64,000 bases of DNA. Source: Endomychus coccineus (lineage: Eukaryota; Arthropoda; Insecta; Coleoptera; Endomychidae). The translations under genes and the position numbers were made by a program. The stretch spans positions 14,189,631-14,253,630 of the forward strand of contig OY294070.1 in the NCBI GenBank assembly GCA_958510875.1. The letters are read 5' to 3'. The notes under the pieces are model-generated. The model had not been told where the DNA came from and made no database searches. It worked only from the letters and a program-made list of their open reading frames with translations. Positions within the stretch are counted from its first letter, which is position 1. Every line of letters starts with the position of its first letter. This document shows positions 12,371 through 23,614 of the stretch, one piece after another.

Positions 12371-12416
12371 CGTCTTTACGTACGTTTCGGTCTCGCGACA
12401 ATCATCAGAAGCCTTA
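12371..12416 (-). ncRNA. Hammerhead-like motif, outer left PLE-1 repeat
   Basis: Minus strand: CTGATGA box (12408-12402), then a TTGTC-GCGA-GACC stem-loop, GAAA, and ACGTACGTA. Downstream AAGAC faces GGCTT upstream. The loop is GCGA instead of GTGA, while stem II retains partial pairing. Confidence 0.6.
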
Positions 12417-12606
12417 TTCTGTCTGAAACTGGACTACTTAAAACTAATTGTATTACACAAAGCGTCCTTATCGCACCAATTTCAATTAAAATACTCACTT
12501 CGCCGAAATTAACAGCAACACGAATAATCGAAATTGTAACACATCAATGTTATATATATAAAAATTCTCGGGAAATAGGTCACAATAACACTTTGTTTTA
12601 AATATT

Positions 12607-12650
12607 CCTCTTTACGTACGTTTCGGTCTCACGACCATCATCAGAAGACT
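12607..12650 (-). ncRNA. Hammerhead-like motif, inner left PLE-1 repeat
   Basis: Minus strand: GTCTT-CTGATGA, stem-loop GGTC-GTGA-GACC, GAAA, ACGTACGTA-AAGAG. The core boxes are perfect. Stem I pairs at four of five positions (AAGAG against GTCTT). Confidence 0.65.
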
Positions 12651-13282
12651 CACTATGTTTAAAAAGGGGGTTTATTAAAACTAATTATAGCACAAGCGTC
12701 CAAATCGCACAAATTAACTTCAATTAAAAGAGCCCACGCCGTCGAAACGAACAGAACCACGAATAAACGAAATTGTATCGTCAGAATTAATGTATAAAAA
12801 TTTTTTTTTTTTTTTTTTTAGTAAGAATCCGCTATTCAGTATTATTATTAAAATATATGAGTGCATATTGATTGGTATTCTCACAACAAATGAGAAGAAC
12901 GAAGTTATTTGTCAAGTATCTACTTTCGAAACCAGATGTGTAGGATTTATGACTAGGCACTTAAGAAAGGTTTCAGACCTGTACTGGGAAATAACTATTA
13001 CGAATTCTTCCTAAAAACATTTTCTACACTTATAAAGACGTATGTAAGAATTTGCAAGAGATTATTTAATCAAATTAGTATAAATATGACTTAGATTTTG
13101 TGTGTCTACCCTATGATTTACAGATTTGGGGTCCCGTTTTATGTGAATCATCTCCAGGATAGATCTTTTATAATAATTGGTTTCCTTAGTTAAGATATTA
13201 ACATTTTTGTAATCAAATTGATGGTTATAATCAAAGCAATGCTTAGCAAGGGGGGTGGAAGTTGTTATTTCTTGTGCTATAT

Positions 13283-13860
13283 TTATGGCCGTAAATATTG
13301 TTTAGAGATTCCAGTATAGGTTCCATTACAATCTAAACAATTCAATTTATACACTGTGTGGGTTTGTTTATCTTTGAGTATTGAAGGTTTTAGATTTGAG
13401 AAATATTTCCCAACACAGTTAGTAGGTTTATGCGCAACATTTATATCATACTTCTTCAAACATTTTTTGATTTTCTCTGAGGTCTCCGGAATGTAAGGTA
13501 GAGTTATAAAATTGTCTGTATTACCTTTCATGTTATTTTTATTAGACGAACCATTATAGATTTTGTTTATTCTTTCTTTAATGATAGGATTGAAAAAAGT
13601 TTTTGAGTAGCCATTCAATTCTAGTGTAGTACGAACAATTTTTAAATTTTTGGGGCGGTCATCTGCGTGGGACAATTTTATCGCGCGATCTGTAAGGCTG
13701 TTTATGACACTTTTTTTATAACAAGCTGGTGCAACGGAATTGAAGTGAAGATAACGTTGAGACCATACTTCTTTAGTAAACCAAGAGGTTTTTATTTTTC
13801 CATCAGCATCATGCCTAATGTTCATATCTAGGAAATTTATGTTATTGTTTAATTCTATTT
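13283..13860 (-). pseudogene. PLE-1 protein C-terminal half, left (inverted) copy
   Basis: The frame starts inside the RT thumb (MNIRHDADGKIKTSWFTKEV), runs through a linker (KIKKCLKKYDINVAHKPTN) and enters the GIY-YIG endonuclease (YKLNCLDCNGTYTGISKQYL), where it breaks at ~13283. The downstream part continues in another frame to about 13040. It is nearly identical to the plus-strand copy at 13979-14799, apart from scattered substitutions such as A/T in the LTDRAIK block. The RT catalytic YVDD is not included in this arm, so the fragment cannot support reverse transcription. Confidence 0.85.
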
Positions 13861-13869
13861 AAGAATACA

Positions 13870-14799
13870 GGCCGAAAACGGTATGTAGACGATTGCCTTA
13901 TGTGTGTTCCCAACGATAAAATTCAATATGTAATTGATAAATTTAACAATTTTCACTGTAAACTTCAATTCACTTGTGAAATAGAATTAAACAATAACAT
14001 AAATTTCCTAGATATGAACATTAGGCATGATGCTGATGGAAAAATAAAAACCTCTTGGTTTACTAAAGAAGTATGGTCTCAACGTTATCTTCACTTCAAT
14101 TCCGTTGCACCAGCTTGTTATAAAAAAAGTGTCATAAACAGCCTTACAGATCGCACGATAAAATTGTCCCAGGCAGATGACCGCCCCAAAAATTTAAAAA
14201 TTGTTCGTACTACACTAGAATTGAATGGCTACCCAAAAACTTTTTTCAATCCTATCATTAAAGAAAGAATAAACAAAATCTATAATGGTTCGTCTAATAA
14301 AAATAACATAAAAGGTAATACAGACAATTTTATAACTCTACCTTACATTCCGGAGACCTCAGAGAAAATCAAAAAATGTTTGAAAAAGTATGATATAAAT
14401 GTTGCGCATAAACCTACTAATTGTGTTGGGAAATATTTCTCAAATCTAAAACCTTTAATACCAAAAGATAAACAAACCCACACAGTGTATAAATTGAATT
14501 GTTTAGATTGTGATGGAACCTATACTGGAATCTCTGAACAATATTTACAAAAAAGAATGTACGGTCATAAATATAGCACAAGAAATAACAACTTAGAAAA
14601 TTCCACCGCCCTTGCTAAGCATTGCTTTGATTATAACCATCAATTTGATTACAAAAATGTTAATATCTTAACTAAGGAAACCAATTATTATAAAAGATCT
14701 ATCCTGGAGATGATTCACATAAAACGGGACCCCAAATCTGTAAATCATAGGGTAGACACACAAAATCTAAGTCATATTTATACTAATTTGATTAAATAA
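13870..14799 (+). pseudogene. PLE-1 protein C-terminal part: RT catalytic block plus GIY-YIG endonuclease
   Basis: The frame is open from ~13868 (N-T-G-R-K-R-YVDD-C-L-M) to the TAA at 14799. YVDD at ~13886 is the RT active site. The thumb (KTSWFTKEVWSQRYLHFNSV) and the GIY-YIG nuclease follow: CLDCDGTYTGIS with the T-Y-T-G-I block at ~14505-14535, the Q-K-R-M-Y-G-H-K-Y block with its arginine, and a C-terminal H-C-F-D-Y...E-M-I-H segment carrying the expected glutamate. PLE proteins use this nuclease to nick the target and prime reverse transcription. The N-terminal two-thirds of the RT is missing. No internal stop is present in ~930 bp, so this is the best-preserved PLE-1 coding segment in the window. 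Confidence 0.85.
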
Positions 14800-15206
14800 T
14801 CTCTTGCAAATTCTTACATACGTCTTTATAAGTGTAGAAAATGTTTTTAGGAAGAATTCGTAATAGTTATTTCCCAGTACAGGTCTGAAACCTTTCTTAA
14901 GTGCCTAGTCATAAATCCTACACATCTGGTTTCGAAAGTAGATACTTGACAAATAACTTCGTCCTTCTCATTTGTTGTGAGAATACCAATCAATATGCAC
15001 TCATATATTTTAATAATATTACTGAATAGCGGATTCTTACTACAAAAAAAAAAAAAAATTTATACATTAATTCTGACGATACAATTTCGATTATTCGTGG
15101 TTCTGTTCGTTTCGACGGCGTGGGCTCTTTTGATTGAAGTTAAATTGTGCGATTTGGACGCTTGTGCTATAATTAGTTTTAATAAACCCCCTTTTTAGAC
15201 ATAGTG

Positions 15207-15250
15207 AGTCTTCTGATGATGGTCGTGAGACCGAAACGTACGTAAAGACG
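15207..15250 (+). ncRNA. Hammerhead-like motif, right PLE-1 repeat (consensus copy)
   Basis: GTCTT | CTGATGA | T | GGTC-GTGA-GACC | GAAA | CGTACGTA | AAGAC. Stem I pairs perfectly (GTCTT with AAGAC), stem II has four G-C/U-A pairs with a GUGA loop, and stem III is the palindrome ACGTACGT with essentially no loop. The predicted cleavage is after GUA. Stem III is too short to close as a monomer, consistent with published proposals that PLE hammerheads act as dimers. Confidence 0.75.
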
Positions 15251-15359
15251 AATATTTAAAACAAAGTGTTATTGTGACCTATTTCCCGAGAATTTTTATA
15301 TATAATTCATACTGGGTCAAGAATCTTATTATCAATGTTATAAGTATAATTAGTCCGGT

Positions 15360-16820
15360 CAAATTAGACGATTTTTTTTTCCAACCCAGGAAATTTTCCG
15401 GACTCAACCAAATGAGATGCTGTTTTTTGCAAACTGTTCGGGAGGCCAACTAGATCATTTGAACAATATAACATATTGCCGCTAGGACGTTCTCTAGCTT
15501 TGGGAGCATAAAGTGGCCAATTTTATGTTCAATTTTTGGTAAAATTCGGGAAGTCCTTGAATAGTTCGCAAAGTGGCCAAAAAATCCCACCCGCAGGTTT
15601 CCGAGGTCGCTGATCAAGATTCCGACGTCAGATTTCACATTTGACCACTTTCTGGGGAGTAATTGGCCAATTATCGCCCCTGAAATGAAGCAAATCGACA
15701 AATAGTTCGCAGAGTGGCCAAAAAATTACACTCGGGGGTTATCGAGGTCGCTGATCAAGATTTCGACTTCAGATTTCACATTTGACTATTTCCTGGGGGT
15801 AATTGACCAATTATTGAGCCAAAAATGACCAATTTCTATTTGAAAATAATAATAAACATCAATTTTTTTTTTCATTTTATTAGATCAACTCAAAATCGTA
15901 TTTGTAAAATGTTTCACAATCATTTACATCAGCATCTTAATAGTATATAATAATATTCAAAACGCAAATAAAGATGAAAAATTATTATATACAATATATA
16001 TTATTGTACATTATATTATAGAAGAGCAGGTTTTCTTTTATCTGTGAGGAGTCGAATAGGGCCCGATATCTTATAGGAGAGAATGTTTTCTTTATTCTTA
16101 CATTCTCCTGTCCGTCTTCACAACTGCTGTAGCATCTTTTGTATCATGCGCATCTTAACTACCTCTATCGGCGCACTTTTTGAATTTTTGGATGCGCGTC
16201 GTCTTGCATAGTAAGTATGTGGTCTGCAGACGCATAAAAAAATCGTTGCACATGGATGCAAGTGTGTTGTTATAAGACTTTGAAGTGTTAATATTACGTG
16301 TCCAAATAATTTGATCCTTCAAATATAACAAATATTCTTTAAAAATAAAAAGATATTATTCAAGTATTTTATGATAATATATATCTTGTGTTTTTTTGGT
16401 ATTAATGAGACTTGAACCTGTGTACCAAAATTATTAATCAATCATTTGCAATTGAACATTTGCTATTTTTCAGGCAATAATTGGTCATTCATCCTCCAGA
16501 AAGTAGTAAATGTAAAATCTGGAGTAGGAATTTTGATCAGCGACTTCGAAAACCCCCTAGTGAGATTTTTTTGAAATTTTACTAATTTTTGAAAATTTGC
16601 CCCATTTTTGGGCCAATTATTGGCCAAATACACCCCAGGAAATTGTCAAATGTAAAATCTGACTTCGGAATCTTGATCGGCGACTTCGAAAACCCCCGAG
16701 TGGGATTTTTTGGCCACTTTGCGAACTATTTGTCGATTTGCCCCATTTTTGGAGCAATAATTGACCAATTACTCCCCAGGAAGTGGTCAAATGTGAAATC
16801 TGACGTCGGAATCTAGACTG
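15360..16820. repeat. Foldback element with inverted ~136-bp minisatellite arms
   Basis: The left side (about 15583-15830) has two tandem units built around 'gaggtcgctgatcaagattycgacktcagatt'-type sequence followed by 'aattgrccaattat'. The right side (about 16485-16812) has inverted counterparts of the same units. The ~600 bp between the arms (15840-16440) are AT-rich with a GC-richer patch at 16080-16270 and no coding frame. Open frames across the arms are by-products of the repeats. Confidence 0.7.
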
Positions 16821-17629
16821 GACGAGCTCAAACTAGTCACCCCTCCATTGTCAAGCTCGAGACCTGCCGAACAGAGAAGTTGTGGAACTCTTTACCTATG
16901 CCTATAACTTTTCTCCCTACTTCCCACTACTGGCCTACACGATGTTCTTCGAACATTTTAGGTTTCCCTCTCGTGTAGTCAAAATGTTTAAAAAAATTGA
17001 GAAATAACATATTTTCCTGACAACAAATTGCCAATTCACACATTCATATCTACACCGAACTGAAATACTTAATTCATGGAGGAATAATTAGATTATGAAT
17101 AAGATATTGCAACCAACACTATAATTATCGTATCATTATTAGAATATTTTAGCAGTTTAATTTATCGATGTACCTTACAATAGCTGCTCGACCATTTCTG
17201 TTCACAGATAAGATCAATACGCAGCTCTAACATGAAAAAAAAATCTATGAATTTCTGATAGGAACATTAAAATTAATTACAGCTCAAGAACAAATAATAA
17301 CATGTAAATCCTAGTTTAAAAGTCTAATAATATATGTATTAGAGTACTATATGATTTGGAACACTGGTTAAAGAATAGTATTTATTTTTATTTTCGTGAT
17401 CTAATTAACTGTACCTCGTGCAATTATCTCTAGCACTTAATTCGAAATTGTACATACGTTATTAGGATAACAGTTTTCTGTTTATTCATTATGCAAATTA
17501 TGTGAACCTGTAGTAGCAGTTTGATATATTTTTGATTCTATCTGATTGTGAATGTAACAAAGCCTGCAAGGAAATGGTTCAGAGGAGTATTTAGGCATTA
17601 ATTAAATTATAGTTCGAAAAGAATAATTG
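16821..17629. other. AT-rich stretch, no gene seen
   Basis: No coding frame or repeat match was recognised. Confidence 0.4.
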
Positions 17630-19210
17630 AATTGAATTAATCGAATGACGTTGTTGAGTTCATGATCATTTCCAAATAATTTGAATTAATTGTAGATTGG
17701 AATTTGCCACATAAAAATTTGATATAATTTGCATTCAATTTTGCAGGAAGATACCATATTTAAATACTTGATTTTAATAGCGATTTTCTCATGAAATTGA
17801 AATTTGCCGAATTATAATAATTTTTTACACATTTTGACTGCACGAAGAATTAATTGAATGACGTTGAGTTCATTATCATTTCCAAATTTGAATTAATTGT
17901 AGATTGGAATTTGCCACATGAAAATGTGATATAATTTGCATTCCATTATTACATTCAATTCTTACAGGAAGATACCATATTTAAATACGTGCTTTAAGTA
18001 GTTAATTTTAATAGCGATTTTATAAATTGGAATTTGCCGAATTATAATAATTTTTTTATACATTTCGACCGTACGAAGAATTAATCGAATGACGTTGATG
18101 AGTTCATTATCATTTTCAAATTTGAATTAATTGTAGAGTGGAATTTGCCACATGAAAATCTAGTACCGGGATATCAAAAATTATCTTGGTCAAGGATGGT
18201 TGTGGAATCTAAAACGTGTGTCTTACTTTACGTTACCACAACTTGTGTCAAACTAATTAATTTGAAGTTTCTAAAAGTGAGAAATTTCGCAATTTTATAC
18301 GAATGTTATAACACTCAGAAGTCTCCAGCGCTTTAGACTCCGGGATTTTCACGTGGCCTATCGAAATTAGGAGGTTCGAATTGTATAAAAACACAATTGC
18401 ATGAACGCCAGAGTCCTATGTAATTAGCTACGAACGTAATCATTTTGACATATGCCTCGAGGAGCTCACTACTCGTCAGTCAGAGTTTATACTTTTTACC
18501 TCGATCTTGGTGATGCGGGGCCGTTTTATGCCCCGTGCGGCCGGCGCCAGTTGTAATGAAGTGTTTTCGGCTATAGGCCGCTAGCTTTTAACCACTTTTG
18601 GGTATATTTTAGTAGCTAGAAAATTTCCTTTGGTACGTCGCACGTAGCTGAGACCTGAGAGTACCTGTTTCTATTTTAATTAAATTTTCCTATTTAATCA
18701 ACATTTTGGGACCCGAGACTATGCTATTTAGTTGGCCCCGTTCATAAGCTAACGACATGGAGCGAAAACCGCATGCGAAAAGTCCTCGTAAAGACGTTCT
18801 ATGTTCCGAAGATTTGCACTTTTCTAACTCGCGAGCTACGCGTTCCTCACGTGAACGTCATCCGATTTATCGAAAATTAACCAATTTAAAACAGTTTTCG
18901 ACCCCGTTTGTGGCTATTGCGACCTTGTAAAAGGTTCAAAGTTAACATTTCGTTTTACATTCCACAACCACCCTTGACAAAGATAATTTTTAATTTGTAG
19001 TTCATTATTGTTTTACAACTGAAATAAATAGGTATGAAATTTGTAGGTTCTTGATGATGTCAGTGTGACAGTGACATAATCATTTCAAACGTACAATGAG
19101 ACACACGTTTTAGATTCCACAACCACCCTTGACCAAGATAATTTTTGATATCCCGGTATAATTTGCATACCAACACATTGAATTTCTGTGACTTAAGCAG
19201 TTGATTTTAG
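17630..19210. repeat. ~220-bp tandem repeat, three units, third split by a MITE
   Basis: Units begin near 17630, 17843 and 18073 with 'gaattaatygaatgacgttg' and share 'gattggaatttgccacat' and 'gaagataccatatttaaata'. The third unit is interrupted at 18166 by a 991-bp transposon and resumes at 19157 with 'taatttgcat', exactly where the other units continue. Confidence 0.75.
18166..19156 (+). mobile_element. 991-bp TA-flanked MITE (CCGGGATATC family), full length
   Basis: The ~70-bp terminal inverted repeats start CCGGGATATCAAAAATTATC at 18166 and end with the complement at 19156. TA lies on both sides (18164-18165, 19157-19158), and comparison with the other tandem units shows the empty site. 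The interior has a GC-rich segment (around 18515-18560) and no transposase frame, so it is non-autonomous. TA duplication points to a Tc1/mariner-type mobilising enzyme. A shorter copy lies at 48962-49425 and an internal piece at 21268-21925. Confidence 0.85.
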
Positions 19211-19470
19211 CCCAGATATGCCTGTATTATTTTTGGGAAATTTCCCAGATTTTGTTGTTAATAGTCTGAATATAATCTCATATAAGGCATTAAATTGAAA
19301 ACGAAAGGTTACAAAACTTCGATGTATTTTATTTTTATTGCCTGTTTGAAAGGACAATAGGAATAAAAGAAAACATATTTTAATATATAATAAAGATTCT
19401 TGTCCCAGGTGTGAATTATATATAAATTCTCGGGAAATAGGTCAACATTAACACTTATGCTTCACATTTC

Positions 19471-19515
19471 CGTGTTTACGTACGTTTCGGTCTCTCGACC
19501 ATCATCAGAAGACTT
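19471..19515 (-). ncRNA. Hammerhead-like motif in PLE-1 repeat
   Basis: Minus strand: GTCTT-CTGATGA, stem-loop GGTC-GAGA-GACC, GAAA, ACGTACGTA-AACAC. The loop differs (GAGA for GTGA) while stem II is preserved. Stem I is weakened. Confidence 0.65.
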
Positions 19516-19890
19516 ATTATGTACAAAACGGGATTTCTTAAAACTAATTGTATTAGCACAAAGCGTCCTTATCGCACCAATTTCAATTAAAAATGCCCAC
19601 GTGGCCACCAATAATCGAAATTGTACCACATCAGTGTTTCAAGAATAACATATATCAACAATACACTATTTAGTAATATTCTCATAATATTCAAACGCAT
19701 GTTAGTATAGTCTCTTCACAACTGAAGAGCAAAACTATTACGTTAAGTATCTACTTTCGAACCAGATGTTAAGATTTATGAGGTAATAGATAAAAGTTGT
19801 GATCGACCTTATTGATACATCACCTCTGAGCATTCTTCCTAAAATATACTTCTAACATTATAGAAACGCATATAGGAATTTGCAAGGGTC

Positions 19891-20340
19891 TTAATTAATT
19901 AAATTAGTATAAATCTGACTCAATGTCTGAATATCTGTCCTATGATTTACAAATTTGGAGTCACGTTTCATGTGAATCATCTCTAGGATACATCTTTCAT
20001 AATAATTGGTTTCCTTAGTTAAAATATTAACATTTTTGTAATCGAATTGATGGTTATAATCAAAGCAGTGTTTGGCTAAGGCGGTGGAATTTGCTACGTT
20101 TTTATTTCTTGTGCTATATTTATGGCCATACATTCTTTTTTGTAAATATTGTTTAGAGATTCCAGTATAAGTTCCATCGCAATCTAAACAATTTTATTTG
20201 TATACTGTGTGGGTTTGTTTATCTTTGTTTATATTAAAGGTTTCAGATTTGAGAAAAAACACAATTAGTAGGTTTATGCGCGACATTTATATCATACTTT
20301 TCTAAACATTTTTTAATTTTCTCAGAGGTCTTTGGAATGT
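19891..20340 (-). pseudogene. PLE-1 endonuclease C-terminus
   Basis: The frame at 20133-19891 reads MYGHKYSTRNKN, then STALAKHCFDYNHQFDYKN and ETNYYERCILEMIH, ending SQIYTNLIN. This is the last ~80 residues of PLE-1 with the nuclease's conserved glutamate region. The upstream part (20340-20135), containing the T-Y-T-G-I-S block, is present but out of frame or interrupted. Confidence 0.8.
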
Positions 20341-20357
20341 ATGGTAATGTTATATAA

Positions 20358-20780
20358 TATCTGTATTATCATTGTTTTTTCTTTTTTCAGTTCTTCCAGT
20401 ATTGTGTTGGCGCTTATCCCGCAGAAGGTTCAAAGTCCCAGAAAAGGTGTTTTGGAAACTTTTTTTTGCGAGTTCATTTATTTTTTCGTTAGCCTCCACT
20501 TTGGTTTCTCCCAGAATTCATAGGATAGTAGCTGCATTGTCCTTGCTTAGCTCGTTCAGTTTCTCTAAGCATTACCATCAGACCATTTTGGGAGGTCGGT
20601 GCGTTGATGGTCTCTTGACTATCCGACATGATGTTTATTTCTTGTCTACAGAAGACAGTTTCTATATTGAACTGAACTATATCGTTTAGAAAAGGCTCGG
20701 GGATTTGCGTAATCCAGACCCATATATCCAATTCCAGTTACTTATGTTGTCTTAGAGCCATGATAGCCTTTCTACTGAGT
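20358..20780 (-). pseudogene. LINE-B RNase H fragment
   Basis: The minus strand at 20731-20490 reads in pieces FNIETVFCRQEI and then DSQETINAPTSQNGL and LRETERAKQGQ. These align with the RNase H region of the LINE-B copy at 39660-39850 (DSQTAIN, LRKQNELG). The DNA near 20400-20440 matches 39905-39950. The catalytic TDGS block is not visible and the frame is broken. Confidence 0.65.
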
Positions 20781-21074
20781 CTTGGGATGGTGTTCTTGTC
20801 CCATTCCATTTTTGCGACATACCTTCGTGTTGAATCCTGTCACGAAGCTGTACTTTTATTCTGCCCACTTTACTTTGCTAACGAGTTTAAATGGTCTCAC
20901 AGCAACAAAAATAAAACAGTCAATATTTTGTAGTAATACGATAGATAATATATTAAGGGCAGCAAAATGGATGATCTGTAGCAAGGAAAGAGAAACTGTT
21001 CAGCCAGTAGGAATCAAAACATGCAACTGAAATGAAAAAAAAAATGAAACGTGTGGCACTCGGGGACTGCCGCG

Positions 21075-21175
21075 GTAAAGCTATTGCATAGCACTACGCC
21101 ACTGGAAAAAGTTGGGCAGAAAAACATCCACTACCCCTTCAAAATCTTCACGAATTATGAGTAAAAAAGAGTATC
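21075..21175 (+). repeat. Fragment matching the inverted repeat of the tyrosine-recombinase element
   Basis: The phrase 'ccactaccccttcaaaatcttcac.aattatga' and neighbours match 43840-43905, inside the right terminal repeat of the element at 41528-44130. The related family is therefore present more than once, here as a small remnant without coding sequence. Confidence 0.6.
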
Positions 21176-21209
21176 ATCTTGATCTCTATGAAGAGTATTC
21201 TGTTACAAG

Positions 21210-21247
21210 CATAGATAACTCTACTACCGGTAGTAGAGTTATCTATG
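21210..21247. repeat. Perfect 38-bp palindrome without spacer
   Basis: CATAGATAACTCTACTACC at 21210 is followed directly by its exact reverse complement (centre CCGG at 21227-21230). Confidence 0.95.
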
Positions 21248-21267
21248 GTGACAAGTGTCAGTTGACT

Positions 21268-21925
21268 TGTAAACACAATTTTATACGAAAGTTTTAACGT
21301 TCAGATCTCGATAGCGCTTCCGGCTCCGGGATTTTCACATGGTCTATCGAAATTAGAAGGTTCGAGTTGTATAAAAACACAATTGCATGAACGCCAGACG
21401 TCTTATGTAATTAGCTACGAACGTAATAATGTTGACATATCCTCGAGGAGCTCGCTGCGCGTAAGTTAGAGTTTATACATTTTACCTCTATTTTGTTAAT
21501 TTGGGGCCGTTTCGAACCCCGTGCGGCCGGCGCCAGTTGTAATAAAGTATTTTGGGCTATGGGCCGCTAGCTTTTACCCGCTTTCGGTATATTTAAGTAG
21601 CTATAAAATTCCCTTTCGTACGTCGCATGTCAGATGCTAGTAGGTGACAGCTGAGAATACCTCAAACTGTTTTAATTAAATTTTCCTATTTAATCGACAT
21701 TTTGGGGCCCGAGACTATGCTATTTAGTTGGCCCCGTTCATAAACTAACGACATGGAGCGAAAACCGCATGCGAAAAGTCCTCGTTAAGACGTTCTATGT
21801 ACCGTAAATTTTCACTCTTCTAACTCGCGAGCTACGCGCTTCTCACGTGAACGTCATTCGATTTATCGAAAATTAACCAATTCAAAACAGTTTTCGACCC
21901 ACTTTGGGGCTATCACGACCTTTTA
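21268..21925 (+). mobile_element. CCGGGATATC-family MITE, internal segment without ends
   Basis: It aligns over ~650 bp with 18285-18940 of the full MITE, in the same orientation, including the GC-rich 'gtgcggccggcgccagttgt' block. Neither terminal inverted repeat is present. Confidence 0.8.
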
Positions 21926-22440
21926 AACCTTTTCGACAATTTTAAGCTCGGCCGAGGTACATGGTAGGCGGAGTGGTGGGTCTTAGGATATTTCGTTACG
22001 GTATTTGTTTTTTGTTTTTTTAGATTTTCGTTACGGTATTTGTCTTTCGTTTTTTTTTTCTTGATTCGGTCGCCGCGCTCAAAGCCCGCGATAAAAGCTA
22101 TATGCAATAGCTTAAAAAAAGAACTATCGCTTACATATAGGTAATCTTTTTGCAATATAGGCAGTCCCAAGTCGATCCTATACATTATCCCTGTAATAGC
22201 CCAAACATGTGATAATCACACGGAGGATATGCTGGAATTATAAGGAGAGTGTCTTCATGCTGTGCAATATATTCCCAAAAAGTCCTGTTTTGTCGACGAT
22301 CTGCAACTTTTGTTTTAACAATAGGTTGATATTTGGGAGTGGCATTGAATGTACAGCGTGCATGAAGGAAATAAATCAACAATATCCCTCGGTCGCAAGA
22401 ATAGCTCAGCTAGTCTGCTATCGTCGATTATATCCCATCT
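21926..22440 (-). pseudogene. Possible mariner-like transposase remnant
   Basis: On the minus strand near 22240-22195 the sequence reads PAYPPCDYHMFG, resembling the mariner block around the third catalytic aspartate (PYSPDLxPxDYxxF). Further downstream (22185-22080) is YLYVSDSSFFKLLHIAF. Frame breaks and the short match leave this uncertain. It is unlike the three mariner copies elsewhere in the window. Confidence 0.3.
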
Positions 22441-23590
22441 TACCCTTGTTACTCTTCACGGCTTTCTGGGAAAATTATGGCCCACTTATGGTTCCGGTTA
22501 TCAAGATAGTCTGAACCAAAAGTAATATGCTAAGAGAAACCAGGAAACAGAATTAGAAACAGTCATGGACTTCAAGAACAACGTATAATGAGATCGATCT
22601 ACATACAACTAGTTAGTAAAACTATGGTTTTCCTGTAACTAATTCTAGCATAGGGACATGTCCCAGGTTTGATGATTTACAGAAAAAGGTCCATATTCAC
22701 CTTTGGTGACTCGTAAATAAATTGTATATCACATACATAATTCCCATGTACAATTTCATAATAAATAGAACAAAACCAAAATATGGGTAACAATTTCGTT
22801 TCATTTACAGATTACAAAATAGTAAATCCTCATTAAAACACCTGTTATTTTATAATAAAAAGAGTACGGGAAGTAATTTCTCGTCATTGAATAATAAATT
22901 CATCTGAAACGACATTGAAATAAGAGCGTGGTCATGTAATCAATCATTATTGAACGGTGAAAAGTAGTAGTGCAACAGCGAAATGAAAAGTATAAGCGCG
23001 CAATTAGAATGTGTAAAAACAAATTAATGGAGTGGTATATTGGAGAGAATAGAATGTGATAAAATGAAGAATGGCGTTGCAAAATCAGTGCTTCGATGTC
23101 AATTCTGATGTTAAACTTTGATGAATGTTCTCGAATATCCTATTGTTTGCGTAGGTGGCTGGATCGGGCTATTGAAAAGCTATTTTTCTTGTTCAATGGC
23201 AACCTGTTGAACGCATAGGCAGCCGATACCTCGATATAATTCCGATCCTCGCACCCCAAACGATTGTATTGAAATCGTAGTCGTACCACGTCGATACAAT
23301 CACGGGCAGATTCTGATGTTACCAATATTTCGGATTATAACGAAAATTCGATAGCATTTGATTCATTTGATAATTTTGTATTTGTAGATATATCTACGAT
23401 TCAATACAATAGATTATATCCACATTGTAGCTTCCGTTACTCTAGTTTCGACGTTTAACGCCATCTGTAGACGGTATTTAAATACAATAGAGTCACACCC
23501 CCACCACTTACTGCCATAAGAATTTCAATATTCCAATTATTATTAATCCAGGGCCCAAAATACAAAATGTGAACAGTACCTAATAATCTA
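22441..23590. other. No gene seen
   Basis: AT-rich, with short open frames on both strands that have no recognised family. Confidence 0.4.
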
Positions 23591-23614
23591 CAATAAATTT
23601 AGAAATGGGAGCAA

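Larger units (their letters stand above)
12312..15304. mobile_element. Two PLE-1 copies head to head: giant inverted repeat
   Basis: Left arm (about 12550-13860, minus) and right arm (about 13979-15304, plus) are near-identical copies of the same PLE-1 3' half: RT remainder, GIY-YIG endonuclease, 3' UTR, T/A-run and terminal repeat with hammerhead motif. The two are separated by only ~118 bp that belong to the right copy (the YVDD region). A second minus-strand terminal repeat lies just outside on the left (12312-12545), in tandem with the first. PLEs are known for complex arrangements with inverted or tandem terminal repeats. Such a structure could also be an assembly or palindrome-resolution artefact. 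Confidence 0.85.
19420..20357 (-). mobile_element. PLE-1 copy, 5'-truncated, minus strand
   Basis: From right to left: decayed RT/linker (20357-20150), GIY-YIG endonuclease remainder, 3' UTR, and terminal repeat ending at the 'tatataaattctcgggaaatag' border near 19420. The copy abuts a LINE-B fragment at 20358. Confidence 0.8.

Noticed and set aside
12790..13014. 74-codon frame starting with a phenylalanine run
   Set aside because: The run is a T homopolymer in the PLE-1 3' UTR, and the same sequence occurs inverted near 15000.
20332..20689. Plus-strand hydrophobic frames
   Set aside because: Antisense to the LINE-B RNase H fragment; no membrane protein inferred.
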